This document shows positions 1 to 7,548 of a stretch of DNA of 13,807 bases, piece after piece (position 1 is the stretch's first letter; every line of letters starts with the position of its first letter). Under the pieces are notes generated by a model. That model saw nothing but the letters and a program-made list of their open reading frames with translations. It did no database searches and was not told where the DNA came from. Origin of the DNA: a bacterium. GTDB lineage: Bacteria; Latescibacterota; UBA2968; GCA-2709665. The stretch lies in the NCBI GenBank assembly GCA_027619145.1, contig JAQCGA010000037.1, positions 1-13,807 of the forward strand, given 5' to 3'. Position numbers and translations under genes: made by a program.

Positions 1-1958
1 GGGCGGCGGCCCAGGATCACCTCTACATACACACGCAAAACCTCGGACACACTCCAGGCCTGAGCAAAACATCCCCGCGCCTCGTGCGGCTCATCCCCTT
101 CAAAAATTTCCGAAATCTGCCCCAGTCCGGCTTCGTAAAAGTGTTTTTTAAAAGGCTCCAGAAACCGCATCCCTTCTTCCCTTGCCGCCGTTCCATTTCC
201 ATGCAGCCGCACCCAGGCCTGTACAAACGGTCCAATCAACCACCCCCATACCGTTCCCTGATGGTACGCGCCATCTCTCGCCCACTGGTCTCCTCCATAC
301 GTGCCCGCATACGCCGGGTCTCCTGGCGCCAAACTCCGCAACCCCAGTGGGGTGAGCAGCTCTCTCTCCACCACCTCCAGCACGCGCAACTCACGTGCTC
401 GGTCCAGCATCCGGTTGGGCAAGCTCAACACAAGCACCTGATTCGGACGAATTGCCGGATCCCGCCGGTCTCCATTCACATAATCGTACAGGCATCCCTC
501 GGCTTCATTCCAAAACACATCTCGGAAATGACGCTTTGCCTTCCGGGCCATGCCCCGGTATTCTACTGCGTAACCCCCATCTTCAAAAAATTCCGCCAGA
601 TCTCCCATCACACAGAGCGCATTGTACCACAGTGCATTAATTTCTACAGCTTTTCCCTGCCTGGGAGTAACCACCCAGTCTCCAACTTTTGCGTCCATCC
701 ACGTCAACTGCACGCCTGGCTCTCCTGCCTCCAGCAACCCATCTTCGTCCACCCGAATTCCGTACCGCGTACCTCGCACGTGCCAGTCAATCGCATCCTT
801 CAAAACAGGCCAGAGCTTCTGTTCCACAAACGCGCGGTCCCCCGTATACTTCAAATACCGGTCCACCGCGTGAAAAAACCACAATGTGGCGTCCACGGTA
901 TTATAATCCGGCGTTTCGCCGTGATCCGGAAACCGGTTGGGAATCATCCCCTGGTCGCACGCGCTTGCAAACGCCTCCAGGATAGAACGAGCCTCTTCAA
1001 ACCGCCCCGTCACCAGCGCCAACCCTGGCAACGCAATCATGGTATCCCGTCCCCAATCCGTAAACCAGGGATATCCTGCAATCAGAGTAGATAAACCATC
1101 TTTCCTTTTCACAATGAATGCATCTCCCGCCACCCGTAAGCGCTTCTCGAACACATCCGACCCATTCCCTGCTACTTGCTGCCGCCGCGCCACTTCGGCC
1201 TCGCGCAAAACACCGGCAGATTCCGCAGCCCGTGGCTCCAATCCTGCAACCAGGTACGCACACTGGCCCGCCTCCAGTTCAAATACCAGTTTGCCCGGAC
1301 AATGCAAATCCTCATAGGCATCCAGGCCCCGGTCTTGCTCCCGTTCGTACTCAAAATTGTAATACCACAAATCTTCTGCCTCAAACCGCTCGGCATTGTG
1401 GCCCATAAACATGGGAGGCAAGCCTGAATAGGGTTGTACTTTTACACACCCCTCCGTTTCTTCTACCCTCGGATTCAACATATTGTTGTGGTGCCCCAAT
1501 ACATGATAGTCCCTAAAAGACACCAATGGCCGCACCTCTAAACGCACCGGCCGCAACACCGGACCGTACGAAATCACGGTCGTATTTTCTCCGTGAACCA
1601 TACATACCTGCTTCTCTATTTCCACGCCAGCCACACGAAAACAGAACGTGGGAATCGGATCCAGCCGGAACGCCTCCAGCCAGCGATACCCCTGGGGATG
1701 GATCGCACCTGAATAGCGGTTACTCCCCAATTCAAACGCTTCCCCATCCACATGCACCGTCTCCTCCAAGCGAGACAGCATCACCACGCGGCCAGCCGGA
1801 GGAGACAGCGCCGCGGTAAGCAAGCCATGGTAGCGTCGTGTATTCATGCCCGTCACCGTAGAAGCGGCAAACCCACCCATTCCATTGGTCTCCAGCCACT
1901 CCAGGCGGGCAGCCTGCGCGAGGGTTCTACAGGTCTCTTCTCCTATACAAATCTGCAC
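1..1958 (-). CDS. Glycogen debranching enzyme (amylo-alpha-1,6-glucosidase type), 3' end cut by window edge
   Basis: Predicted to hydrolyse the alpha-1,6-linked glucose stubs left after phosphorylase trims glycogen; cytoplasmic. My translation gives 652 uninterrupted residues running off the left edge. The N-terminal GDE domain shows WLETNGMGGFA (about 19-29) and TGMNTRRYHGLL (36-47). The (alpha/alpha)6 catalytic half shows WFTDWGRDTM (298-307), QLTWMDAKVGDW (417-428), GKAVEINALWYN (435-446) and RPNQ (504-507). GCFAQAWSVSEVLR (about 629-642) is normally near the C-terminus, so only a few residues should be missing. The start is GTG at 1958, 4 bases after the synthase stop, with AAGGTG upstream; no ATG lies in frame before the conserved N-terminal motif. 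It is shorter than the eukaryotic bifunctional debranching enzymes and has no separate transferase half. Family membership is very secure; exact substrate range is inferred. Confidence 0.95.
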   Translation of the reverse strand, partial: MQICIGEETCRTLAQAARLEWLETNGMGGFAASTVTGMNTRRYHGLLTAALSPPAGRVVMLSRLEETVHVDGEAFELGSNRYSGAIHPQGYRWLEAFRLDPIPTFCFRVAGVEIEKQVCMVHGENTTVISYGPVLRPVRLEVRPLVSFRDYHVLGHHNNMLNPRVEETEGCVKVQPYSGLPPMFMGHNAERFEAEDLWYYNFEYEREQDRGLDAYEDLHCPGKLVFELEAGQCAYLVAGLEPRAAESAGVLREAEVARRQQVAGNGSDVFEKRLRVAGDAFIVKRKDGLSTLIAGYPWFTDWGRDTMIALPGLALVTGRFEEARSILEAFASACDQGMIPNRFPDHGETPDYNTVDATLWFFHAVDRYLKYTGDRAFVEQKLWPVLKDAIDWHVRGTRYGIRVDEDGLLEAGEPGVQLTWMDAKVGDWVVTPRQGKAVEINALWYNALCVMGDLAEFFEDGGYAVEYRGMARKAKRHFRDVFWNEAEGCLYDYVNGDRRDPAIRPNQVLVLSLPNRMLDRARELRVLEVVERELLTPLGLRSLAPGDPAYAGTYGGDQWARDGAYHQGTVWGWLIGPFVQAWVRLHGNGTAAREEGMRFLEPFKKHFYEAGLGQISEIFEGDEPHEARGCFAQAWSVSEVLRVYVEVILGRR

Positions 1959-1962
1959 AATT

Positions 1963-1970
1963 TCACCTTT
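1963..1970 (-). promoter_or_regulatory. Ribosome binding site of the debranching enzyme, overlapping the synthase stop codon
   Basis: AAAGGTGA, read on the minus strand, ends 4 bases before the GTG at 1958. Its last three bases are the TGA stop of the upstream synthase gene. This decides the GTG start and suggests translational coupling of the two genes. Confidence 0.7.
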
Positions 1971-3726
1971 CTTTCTTTGAAACGCGTGAGCTGTGGCAGG
2001 CGCGGTCCAGGGCCGGTAAAAACAGGTCCTGGCAGACGCGCTCCCAGCTCATCTTATGCGCCACAACATACCCCCGTTGGACGGCGGCAGCCGAACCCTT
2101 TTCTGTACGGGGTAACAAATCCATCACTTTCTCCGCCACAACCGATGTCACCTGTCCTTCCAACCGGTCCCTCGCTTCTTTCCCAATGTGCAACACCTCT
2201 TCAAGGCTCTGGGTTTCAGGAAGGGCCGTGTAATCGGCCACCACGAGGTTAGGGAAATCTTCCTGCCCAGAAGCCCGTCGCACGTACCCGCAACACCCGC
2301 ATACGCTGCTCACCACACACAGCGCACCAAAACTCAGCGGCTCTACGTGCGCAATCCCAAACGGCTCATAAATAGACTGACCAAATTCTACGTGAGAAGC
2401 CTTTCTCAAATCCATCAGCCCCATCTCTGCGGGCATCCGTTTCCCGCACCGGTCCTGACTCCACCCAAACTGGTTTACAAATACCACTCGAATGGCCTGT
2501 GCCCTTCGGTTGAAGTCTTCAATCATTTGCCACAAACCCACCTCTGGACCCACCAGATCTGGATATCCCTCCCGGTGAACCGCTGGCCAACCGTATTCTG
2601 CCTCCATCCGGTGCACATCTTCGGTACTGCGCGTTCCTCCCGTCGACGATAAAATATAGTACACACCGCGCAGACCCTCCGCAGAAAAACGCCTGTCCAG
2701 ATGCTCCAGCACAAGCGTATCTCGCCACAGCCCCTTGCTCATGACCAGCCGAGTCACATGAGTAAATACAATGTCCGGCACAAATCCCACCAACTCCTGT
2801 GTATAATCCTGCATGCGGCGTACTGAAACCTTTTTTTCTGCTGGTGTCACCTCAAAAGCCGGTACCCCATTGTACACCAGTTCAATGGGGAGGTCAGCAA
2901 AGGCCGGCCCCAAAAATCTCAACTCCTCAACCACAGGGTCGCCCACGGCAAAAATACTGTCACAATAACTCGCACATTCAATCAGCGCATGCCGATAAAA
3001 TCCGGACTGATCCCCGAACACATCAGATACACTCAACCCCTGGGACATCGCCTCATTCAGCACATTGTAAAACATCGTATCGTGCCCTGGAGACGCTTCC
3101 ACAATGGGTCGCATCGTAGCCACTTCATGGGCATAAAAAATGGAGCGGAATTCAGGATTTCCTGCCAGGATTGTCTTTAATGCCATCGGCATACCCATAT
3201 ACTCATGCGCCAGCACATAGTGCGGCCCAGGCTCCTCACCCAGCAGGGCCTCCATGGCCTCGTACGCAGGTTCAGCCAGCCGTACATATTGCAGGTAGTC
3301 CCACGTGGCCTCATACCGGTCAGATTGAAGTCCAAAGGCTTCATAAAGTGCAAACTTAAACGCATTTTCTCTGTCTGAAATCATCTCCCCTACATCCACC
3401 AGCAGCACCTCACTCTTCACCCTGGCCCCATTTGATGGATCTGAAAGTGCCCTCCGACCGTACACCATTCGAACGCCGTATTTTTCTTCCACAGGTGCCA
3501 GCAAAGACCCAGAAGATCCGTTTCGAATCCCGGATATCGAAGAGTAGAGCACCTCGCCCTCTCGGGCAAGAACTGCCTCGTCTGAAAGATCGAACAGCGG
3601 CCCCACCAAAAACGTTCGACCGACCTCTTTCTGATAACTGGGGGCTGTAATGAGCCCCTGTAAAACCGTTCCAATTCCACCCAATTTATGTATTGTTTCG
3701 TGGGTTACGTGAATCACAGTACGCAT
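1963..3726 (-). CDS. GT-B glycosyltransferase, predicted glycogen synthase (divergent GlgA-like)
   Basis: Predicted to transfer glucose from ADP-glucose to the non-reducing end of an alpha-1,4-glucan; cytoplasmic, 587 residues. The nucleotide-sugar loop is KLGGIG (14-19), close to the KxGG signature of glycogen synthases. FYAHE (197-201) carries a likely active-site His. VTRLVMSKG (324-332) gives the Arg/Lys pair R326 and K331 at the usual spacing of five, and EPFGIAHVE (454-462) is the E-x7-E motif of retaining GT-B enzymes. It is about 100 residues longer than E. coli GlgA and lacks that enzyme's EPCGLTQ motif, so it is not a standard GT5 GlgA. The substrate rests on the neighbours (debranching enzyme, glgC, glgB, glgP). 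Start: ATG 3726 with AGGAG five bases upstream. The C-terminal region is unusually Cys-rich around 476-479. Another retaining transferase using a nucleotide sugar cannot be excluded. Confidence 0.85.
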   Translation of the reverse strand: MRTVIHVTHETIHKLGGIGTVLQGLITAPSYQKEVGRTFLVGPLFDLSDEAVLAREGEVLYSSISGIRNGSSGSLLAPVEEKYGVRMVYGRRALSDPSNGARVKSEVLLVDVGEMISDRENAFKFALYEAFGLQSDRYEATWDYLQYVRLAEPAYEAMEALLGEEPGPHYVLAHEYMGMPMALKTILAGNPEFRSIFYAHEVATMRPIVEASPGHDTMFYNVLNEAMSQGLSVSDVFGDQSGFYRHALIECASYCDSIFAVGDPVVEELRFLGPAFADLPIELVYNGVPAFEVTPAEKKVSVRRMQDYTQELVGFVPDIVFTHVTRLVMSKGLWRDTLVLEHLDRRFSAEGLRGVYYILSSTGGTRSTEDVHRMEAEYGWPAVHREGYPDLVGPEVGLWQMIEDFNRRAQAIRVVFVNQFGWSQDRCGKRMPAEMGLMDLRKASHVEFGQSIYEPFGIAHVEPLSFGALCVVSSVCGCCGYVRRASGQEDFPNLVVADYTALPETQSLEEVLHIGKEARDRLEGQVTSVVAEKVMDLLPRTEKGSAAAVQRGYVVAHKMSWERVCQDLFLPALDRACHSSRVSKKER

Positions 3727-3727
3727 G

Positions 3728-3738
3728 CCAGCTCCTGG
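3728..3738 (-). promoter_or_regulatory. Ribosome binding site of the synthase gene inside a small hairpin
   Basis: On the minus strand the sequence is CCAGGAGCTGG, followed by one base and the ATG at 3726. AGGAG (3732-3736) is the Shine-Dalgarno site. CCAG and CTGG can pair as a four-base stem around a GAG loop, so the site would be partly hidden when folded. The stem is short and its stability in vivo is uncertain. Confidence 0.45.
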
Positions 3739-3748
3739 TTCAGGTTTG

Positions 3749-3769
3749 AGCAGTCCTTTCGGACCTGCT
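3749..3769 (-). promoter_or_regulatory. Hairpin with GAAA tetraloop in the leader of the synthase mRNA
   Basis: Minus-strand sequence AGCAG-g-TCC-GAAA-GGA-CTGCT: eight base pairs with one bulged G, closed by a GNRA-type GAAA loop. It lies about 23 bases before the synthase start codon and is not followed by a U-run, so it is not an intrinsic terminator. It could be a leader stability or regulatory element; function unknown. Confidence 0.4.
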
Positions 3770-3814
3770 GCTTCAATGGTTCGGGGATCTGATCAGCCTC
3801 TCCCGGGTCCATTC

Positions 3815-3843
3815 AATATCTGGAATCTATCGCAAGGCGGCAA
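3815..3843 (-). promoter_or_regulatory. Weak candidate promoter for the synthase-debranching enzyme operon
   Basis: On the minus strand TTGCCG (3838-3843) is followed after 17 bases by GATATT (3815-3820), each matching the sigma-70 consensus at four of six positions. Transcription would begin near 3808 and give a leader of about 80 bases that carries the two hairpins. This is the best candidate I see in the divergent region for this direction, but it is weak. Confidence 0.25.
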
Positions 3844-3865
3844 GCAGAATCCGGCTTCTGGAAAA

Positions 3866-3881
3866 CCGGTCTTCGCACCGG
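3866..3881. repeat. Small inverted repeat upstream of the histidine kinase promoter
   Basis: CCGGT and ACCGG are perfect arms around a six-base spacer, eight bases upstream of the -35 box at 3889. Read on the minus strand the second arm is followed by TTTT, so it could also act as a weak terminator. Alternatively it is an operator half-site pair. Five-base arms are common by chance. Confidence 0.25.
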
Positions 3882-3888
3882 ATGGGAC

Positions 3889-3917
3889 TTGACAGGCCTC
3901 GGCTACTATGTTATAGT
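3889..3917 (+). promoter_or_regulatory. Strong sigma-70 type promoter for the kinase-regulator-glgC operon
   Basis: TTGACA (3889-3894) is an exact -35 box. After exactly 17 bases comes TATAGT (3912-3917), one mismatch from the -10 consensus, preceded by TG at 3909-3910 as in extended -10 promoters. Transcription should start near 3924, leaving a leader of about 42 bases before the ATG at 3966. The site lies inside the 5' part of a longer open frame that begins at 3882, so that upstream ATG would not be transcribed from here. Confidence 0.75.
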
Positions 3918-3965
3918 TCGAGCACACGCAGGGCGTATCCATACGCTTTTACCGGGGCTTCCGAA

Positions 3966-6900
3966 ATGGCACAGACTCCTTCACAGGAACCTCAAAATCT
4001 CGAATTTTTCTCGCACGACCTCAAGGAAGCGCTGGCGGCTTTTCTTCGTGAACATAGAGACAGCCTGGTAAATACCTGGATGGATCGGGTACATGAAACA
4101 CCCGAACTCCAGGCCCGTGGAGATATCTCCCCTGAAGCGTCTAACAATGCACTGCGCGGTTTTTTTGACGCAATCTACCACCAGGCTCTGCAGCCTGCAG
4201 ATTTTACCCCCCTCCGGGAGTACGTCCAGTCCGATGCGATAGAATCCTTCACCTCAGACGCTGCCTGCCGCCTCCATCTCGCTTTCAAATACACACTTGC
4301 ACACGCCCTGGAAACACAAAACATCACGCCCAGCCTACTCACCTGGACAGGGATCTGGATGGACGAAATCCTCCTGCGGATTTCCAAATTCTACAGTGAA
4401 AAGCGCTACACTGAACTCCAACGACAAGAAAATGAACGGGCACGCGTGCTCAAAGCCACCCAGGAACGCGTAAAAACCCTCCTGGAAACGATGAACGAAG
4501 GTTTCACGGCCGTTGACACAACCGAAACGGTTATTATGTTCAACCGCCGTATGGAACAGATTACCGGTTTTAGTCGGGACGAGGCAATTGGGAATCACGT
4601 TGCCCAGCTCTACACACAGCAAGGTCTAGGCGTCCTCAAAGACCAGCTCGCCCGACGCCGCAGGGGCGAGTCCTCCTCGTACGAACTCGAAATGTCCCAC
4701 AAAGATGGCCATTCTGTCCCTGTGCGCATTTCGGGGGCTCCACTTCGTGACGATGCCGGCCATCATATTGGCAGCTTTGCCGTCGTTACAGATATCAGTG
4801 AACAGGTGGAGGCAGAAGAACGCCTCCGGCAAAGCAACCGAGAAATTGCGCGTCTGCTGGCAAGCGAGCAGAAACGAACAGCCCATTTTGCCACAATCAA
4901 CGAAGTTGCACGCCTGGCTCTTTCTACGTTGGATCTTCAGGAAATTTTCAGGCGAGTGGTTTCAGCCGTCCAGGAACGTTTCTCGTACTACCACACCTCC
5001 CTGTTCCTGGTAGAAGAAGACACCGGGCAGGTGGTTATGTGTGCCCGTTCTGGAGCCTATGAGCCCTATTTCCCCGAAGGCTACCGCCAGGACATTGGGC
5101 GCGGCATTGTAGGCACAGTAGCCGCCTCCGGTGAAGCCATCGTATCCAACGACGTAAAATCTGATCCCAGACGCATTGTTGCTTTTCCCGAAGAAGAAAA
5201 CACACACGCCGAGTTGTGCGTCCCTGTTCAGATTGGCAACCGAATTATGGGCGCTCTGGATATCCAGAGCCAGAACCAGGGCATCTTCAACGAGAATGAC
5301 CTGGCCTCACTGGGCATTCTGGCCGATCAAATTGCCTGGGTAATCCACAATGCACAACTCTTCCAGGAAGTTCTACAGTTAAAGGAATTCAACGAGCAAG
5401 TCCTCCAGGCCATTCCCCTGCCAGTGCTCATGCTGGACGAAAAACGTTGCGTGGTCTTTGCCAATCAGAGCTACAGAGACCGCCAGCATCTTGAGCCCGA
5501 ACAACTCCTGGGCAAATGCCTGGACGAAGTGGTACCCTTTTCCATCCTGGTACAACCCAATGGCATTCGCGCCATTGAGGAAGTCTTGCGCACCGGCCAA
5601 ACACTCCACCTGGAACGCCAGCGGGTGGACCGGGGCCCGTACCAGAACCGCGTTGTAAATATTGTGCTCAGGCGCATTGTAGTTTCCGATGACGCACCCC
5701 TTCTCCTGGCCATCATCGAAGACATTACAGAAAGCATTGAAAAAGCCTATCAGTCTTCCTTGCTACGCCAGATTGGCCAGACCATGCAGGGCATCCTGGA
5801 CCTGGACCGGCTGTTGTACTCTATTCTAACCTCGGTAACCGCAGGCAGTGCGCTTGGTTTCAACCGTGCAATCTTACTACAAGTCAATGAAGAAACCGGC
5901 ATGCTCGAAGGGAAAATGGGCGTGGGCCCCTCCAACCGAGAAGAGGCCGGCCGAATCTGGGGGGAGCTTGCCAGACGCAACCTTACCGTAGACGACATCC
6001 TGGAAAACTATGATACCCAAACCACCCCATCGGACGCACCCCTTTCAAGGGCTGCCCGGCAGATTCGAATTTCGCTGGACGATCCAGAGGATCTACTGGT
6101 CCGCGCCGTGAAGGAGCGTCGCACGTTTGTGGTCACAGAAGACGAAGGCCTGCCCATCAGCCTCACCTTATGGGCAGCTCTGGCCACACACCACTTCGTG
6201 GCAGTTCCGCTGGTGGCTAAAGACCGCGCCATTGGCGTGATTGTAGCAGACAACCTCTACAGCGGGAAGTCGATTACCCAGGAAAGCGTGGACTTGCTGG
6301 CTGCGTTTGCAAGCCACGCAGCACTTGCCCTGGAAAATGCGGAGTTATACCACCGCCTGCAACAAAAAATTGACGAAGTCCAGAAAGCCTACCTGGAACT
6401 GGAAAACACGCAGAAAGAGCTCGTACAGGCCGAACGGCTGGCCGTGATTGGCGAGATGTCTGCACGGATGGCGCATGAAATACGGAACCCGCTGTCTACC
6501 ATTGGCGGATTTGCACGGTCAATACTGAAAAACCCTACCGCCGAACGCCTGGAAACAGCGGGTAAGATTATTGTAGAAGAGACCGAACGCCTGGAGAAAC
6601 TACTGGCTGATACACTAAGCTTCTCGCGTCCCAGTAAGTCCAGCCTCGCACAAACAAATCCCTACGAACTCTTCGGTGATATCCATGTCTTCATAGACGA
6701 CGTCCTCCAGGCCAAACGCATTGCCTATCATGAAGAACTCGCGCCAGACCTGCCCGGTATGCAATTGGATGCGGCCCAGATCAAGCAGGTACTGATCAAC
6801 GTGCTTCAGAATGCCATTCAGGCGATGCCAGAAGGCGGGCAACTCACGGTAAAAACCCATACCATTCGCCCCGAAGGCAGCTCAACCCAATGGCTGGAAG

Positions 6901-7103
6901 TTCAGATCCGCGACAACGGCGAAGGCATCGCACCCGAACACCTGGAACAGATCTTCAGCCCGTTTTTTACAACCAAAACCTACGGCACCGGGCTCGGGCT
7001 GGCCATCTGTAGAAAAATCGTACAGGACCACGGCGGAAAGCTCTCTGTGGAAAGCCAGCTGGGACAGGGCACAACGGTTTCTATCCGGCTTCCCGTGAAT
7101 TGA
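3966..7103 (+). CDS. Cytoplasmic sensor histidine kinase with PAS-GAF-PAS-GAF sensory region
   Basis: Predicted sensor kinase of 1045 residues that autophosphorylates on His and passes the phosphate to a receiver, probably the next gene. No signal peptide or membrane segment is visible, so it should sense an internal signal. In order: a helical N-terminal domain (about 10-150) resembling the RsbRD N-terminal domain; PAS with PAC (about 170-280); GAF (about 305-465); second PAS (about 474-592); second GAF (about 605-795) with GFNRAILLQV and MGVGPSNREEAGRIW; a coiled coil (about 795-825); HisKA with MAHEIRNPLS, phosphoacceptor H837; and HATPase_c with N-box N945/N949, DNGEGI (983-988) and GTGLGLAIC (1007-1015). 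All catalytic boxes are intact. Start ATG 3966 was chosen because the strong promoter lies downstream of the other in-frame ATG at 3882; its Shine-Dalgarno (CGGGG) is weak. The ligand is unknown. Confidence 0.92.
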   Translation: MAQTPSQEPQNLEFFSHDLKEALAAFLREHRDSLVNTWMDRVHETPELQARGDISPEASNNALRGFFDAIYHQALQPADFTPLREYVQSDAIESFTSDAACRLHLAFKYTLAHALETQNITPSLLTWTGIWMDEILLRISKFYSEKRYTELQRQENERARVLKATQERVKTLLETMNEGFTAVDTTETVIMFNRRMEQITGFSRDEAIGNHVAQLYTQQGLGVLKDQLARRRRGESSSYELEMSHKDGHSVPVRISGAPLRDDAGHHIGSFAVVTDISEQVEAEERLRQSNREIARLLASEQKRTAHFATINEVARLALSTLDLQEIFRRVVSAVQERFSYYHTSLFLVEEDTGQVVMCARSGAYEPYFPEGYRQDIGRGIVGTVAASGEAIVSNDVKSDPRRIVAFPEEENTHAELCVPVQIGNRIMGALDIQSQNQGIFNENDLASLGILADQIAWVIHNAQLFQEVLQLKEFNEQVLQAIPLPVLMLDEKRCVVFANQSYRDRQHLEPEQLLGKCLDEVVPFSILVQPNGIRAIEEVLRTGQTLHLERQRVDRGPYQNRVVNIVLRRIVVSDDAPLLLAIIEDITESIEKAYQSSLLRQIGQTMQGILDLDRLLYSILTSVTAGSALGFNRAILLQVNEETGMLEGKMGVGPSNREEAGRIWGELARRNLTVDDILENYDTQTTPSDAPLSRAARQIRISLDDPEDLLVRAVKERRTFVVTEDEGLPISLTLWAALATHHFVAVPLVAKDRAIGVIVADNLYSGKSITQESVDLLAAFASHAALALENAELYHRLQQKIDEVQKAYLELENTQKELVQAERLAVIGEMSARMAHEIRNPLSTIGGFARSILKNPTAERLETAGKIIVEETERLEKLLADTLSFSRPSKSSLAQTNPYELFGDIHVFIDDVLQAKRIAYHEELAPDLPGMQLDAAQIKQVLINVLQNAIQAMPEGGQLTVKTHTIRPEGSSTQWLEVQIRDNGEGIAPEHLEQIFSPFFTTKTYGTGLGLAICRKIVQDHGGKLSVESQLGQGTTVSIRLPVN
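5253..5270. repeat. Perfect 18-base palindrome inside the first GAF domain
   Basis: GCTCTGGATATCCAGAGC is identical to its own reverse complement. It encodes ALDIQS, part of the conserved GAF core, so codon choice on a conserved motif may explain it. It could bind a dimeric protein, but nothing else supports this. Confidence 0.35.
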
Positions 7104-7127
7104 ATCTCTCACAGGCGAAAGACCCCA

Positions 7128-7496
7128 ATGAAAACACTCCTGATTGCTGACGACGATAAGAACCTGACCATCCTCTATGAACAGGAACTTTCCGATGAAG
7201 GCTACCGGGTAGAGGTGGTCCACGATGCGCGACAGGCGATCGAACGCGTAACAACAGACCCGCCTGACTTACTCTTGCTGGACATCCGCATGCCAGGAAT
7301 GGACGGTATTGAGGCGCTCAACCAGATCATAGGTAGAAACAACCACGTCCCGGTCATTCTCAATACGGCCTACAGCAATTACAAAGACAACTTTATGACC
7401 TGGCCCGCAGATGCGTACGTGGTTAAATCTTCTGATCTCACAGAACTCAAAAACACCATCCGCGAAGTGCTCGAACGCCGGGCATCCGAGTCCTGA
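7128..7496 (+). CDS. Single-domain response regulator (CheY-like receiver)
   Basis: A stand-alone receiver of 122 residues. The acidic pocket is D8/D9, the phosphoacceptor is D52 in LLLDIRMPGMDG, the switch Thr is T80 in ILNTAY, and the conserved Lys is K100 in YVVKSSD. All residues needed for phosphorylation are present, and there is no DNA-binding or enzymatic output domain. It starts 24 bases after the kinase stop and ends 52 bases before glgC, so it is very likely the kinase's partner and cotranscribed with glgC. With no output domain it must act by binding another protein or as a phosphate relay. The Shine-Dalgarno is poor (AGGCGA at about 7110), so translation may depend on coupling to the kinase. 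Confidence 0.93.
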   Translation: MKTLLIADDDKNLTILYEQELSDEGYRVEVVHDARQAIERVTTDPPDLLLLDIRMPGMDGIEALNQIIGRNNHVPVILNTAYSNYKDNFMTWPADAYVVKSSDLTELKNTIREVLERRASES

Positions 7497-7531
7497 ACCC
7501 ACACCGGGTGTAGCCGGAGAGAACGTTCCAG

Positions 7532-7538
7532 AAAAGGA
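7532..7538 (+). promoter_or_regulatory. Ribosome binding site that fixes the glgC start
   Basis: AAAAGGA ends ten bases before ATG 7549. It supports this start over an in-frame ATG at 7411, which lies inside the response regulator gene and would add 46 residues not expected in this family. Confidence 0.7.
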
Positions 7539-7548
7539 CGGCACCTCC

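Noticed and set aside
84..1094. 336-codon open frame on the plus strand
   Set aside because: It lies wholly opposite the debranching enzyme, whose conserved motifs run through the same bases. Its product is Pro/His/Arg/Ser-rich with no recognisable motif, as expected when a G/T-rich gene is read backwards.
1752..2252. 166-codon open frame on the plus strand
   Set aside because: It crosses the junction of the synthase and debranching genes on the opposite strand, with low-complexity Pro/Ser/Arg content.
7521..7528. GAACGTTC palindrome between the receiver and glgC
   Set aside because: Eight-base palindromes are frequent by chance, there is no promoter next to it, and it cannot form a useful hairpin.
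7411..7548. Upstream ATG extending glgC by 46 residues
   Set aside because: It lies inside the receiver gene in another frame, has no ribosome site, and the extra residues match nothing in the family; AAAAGGA favours 7549.
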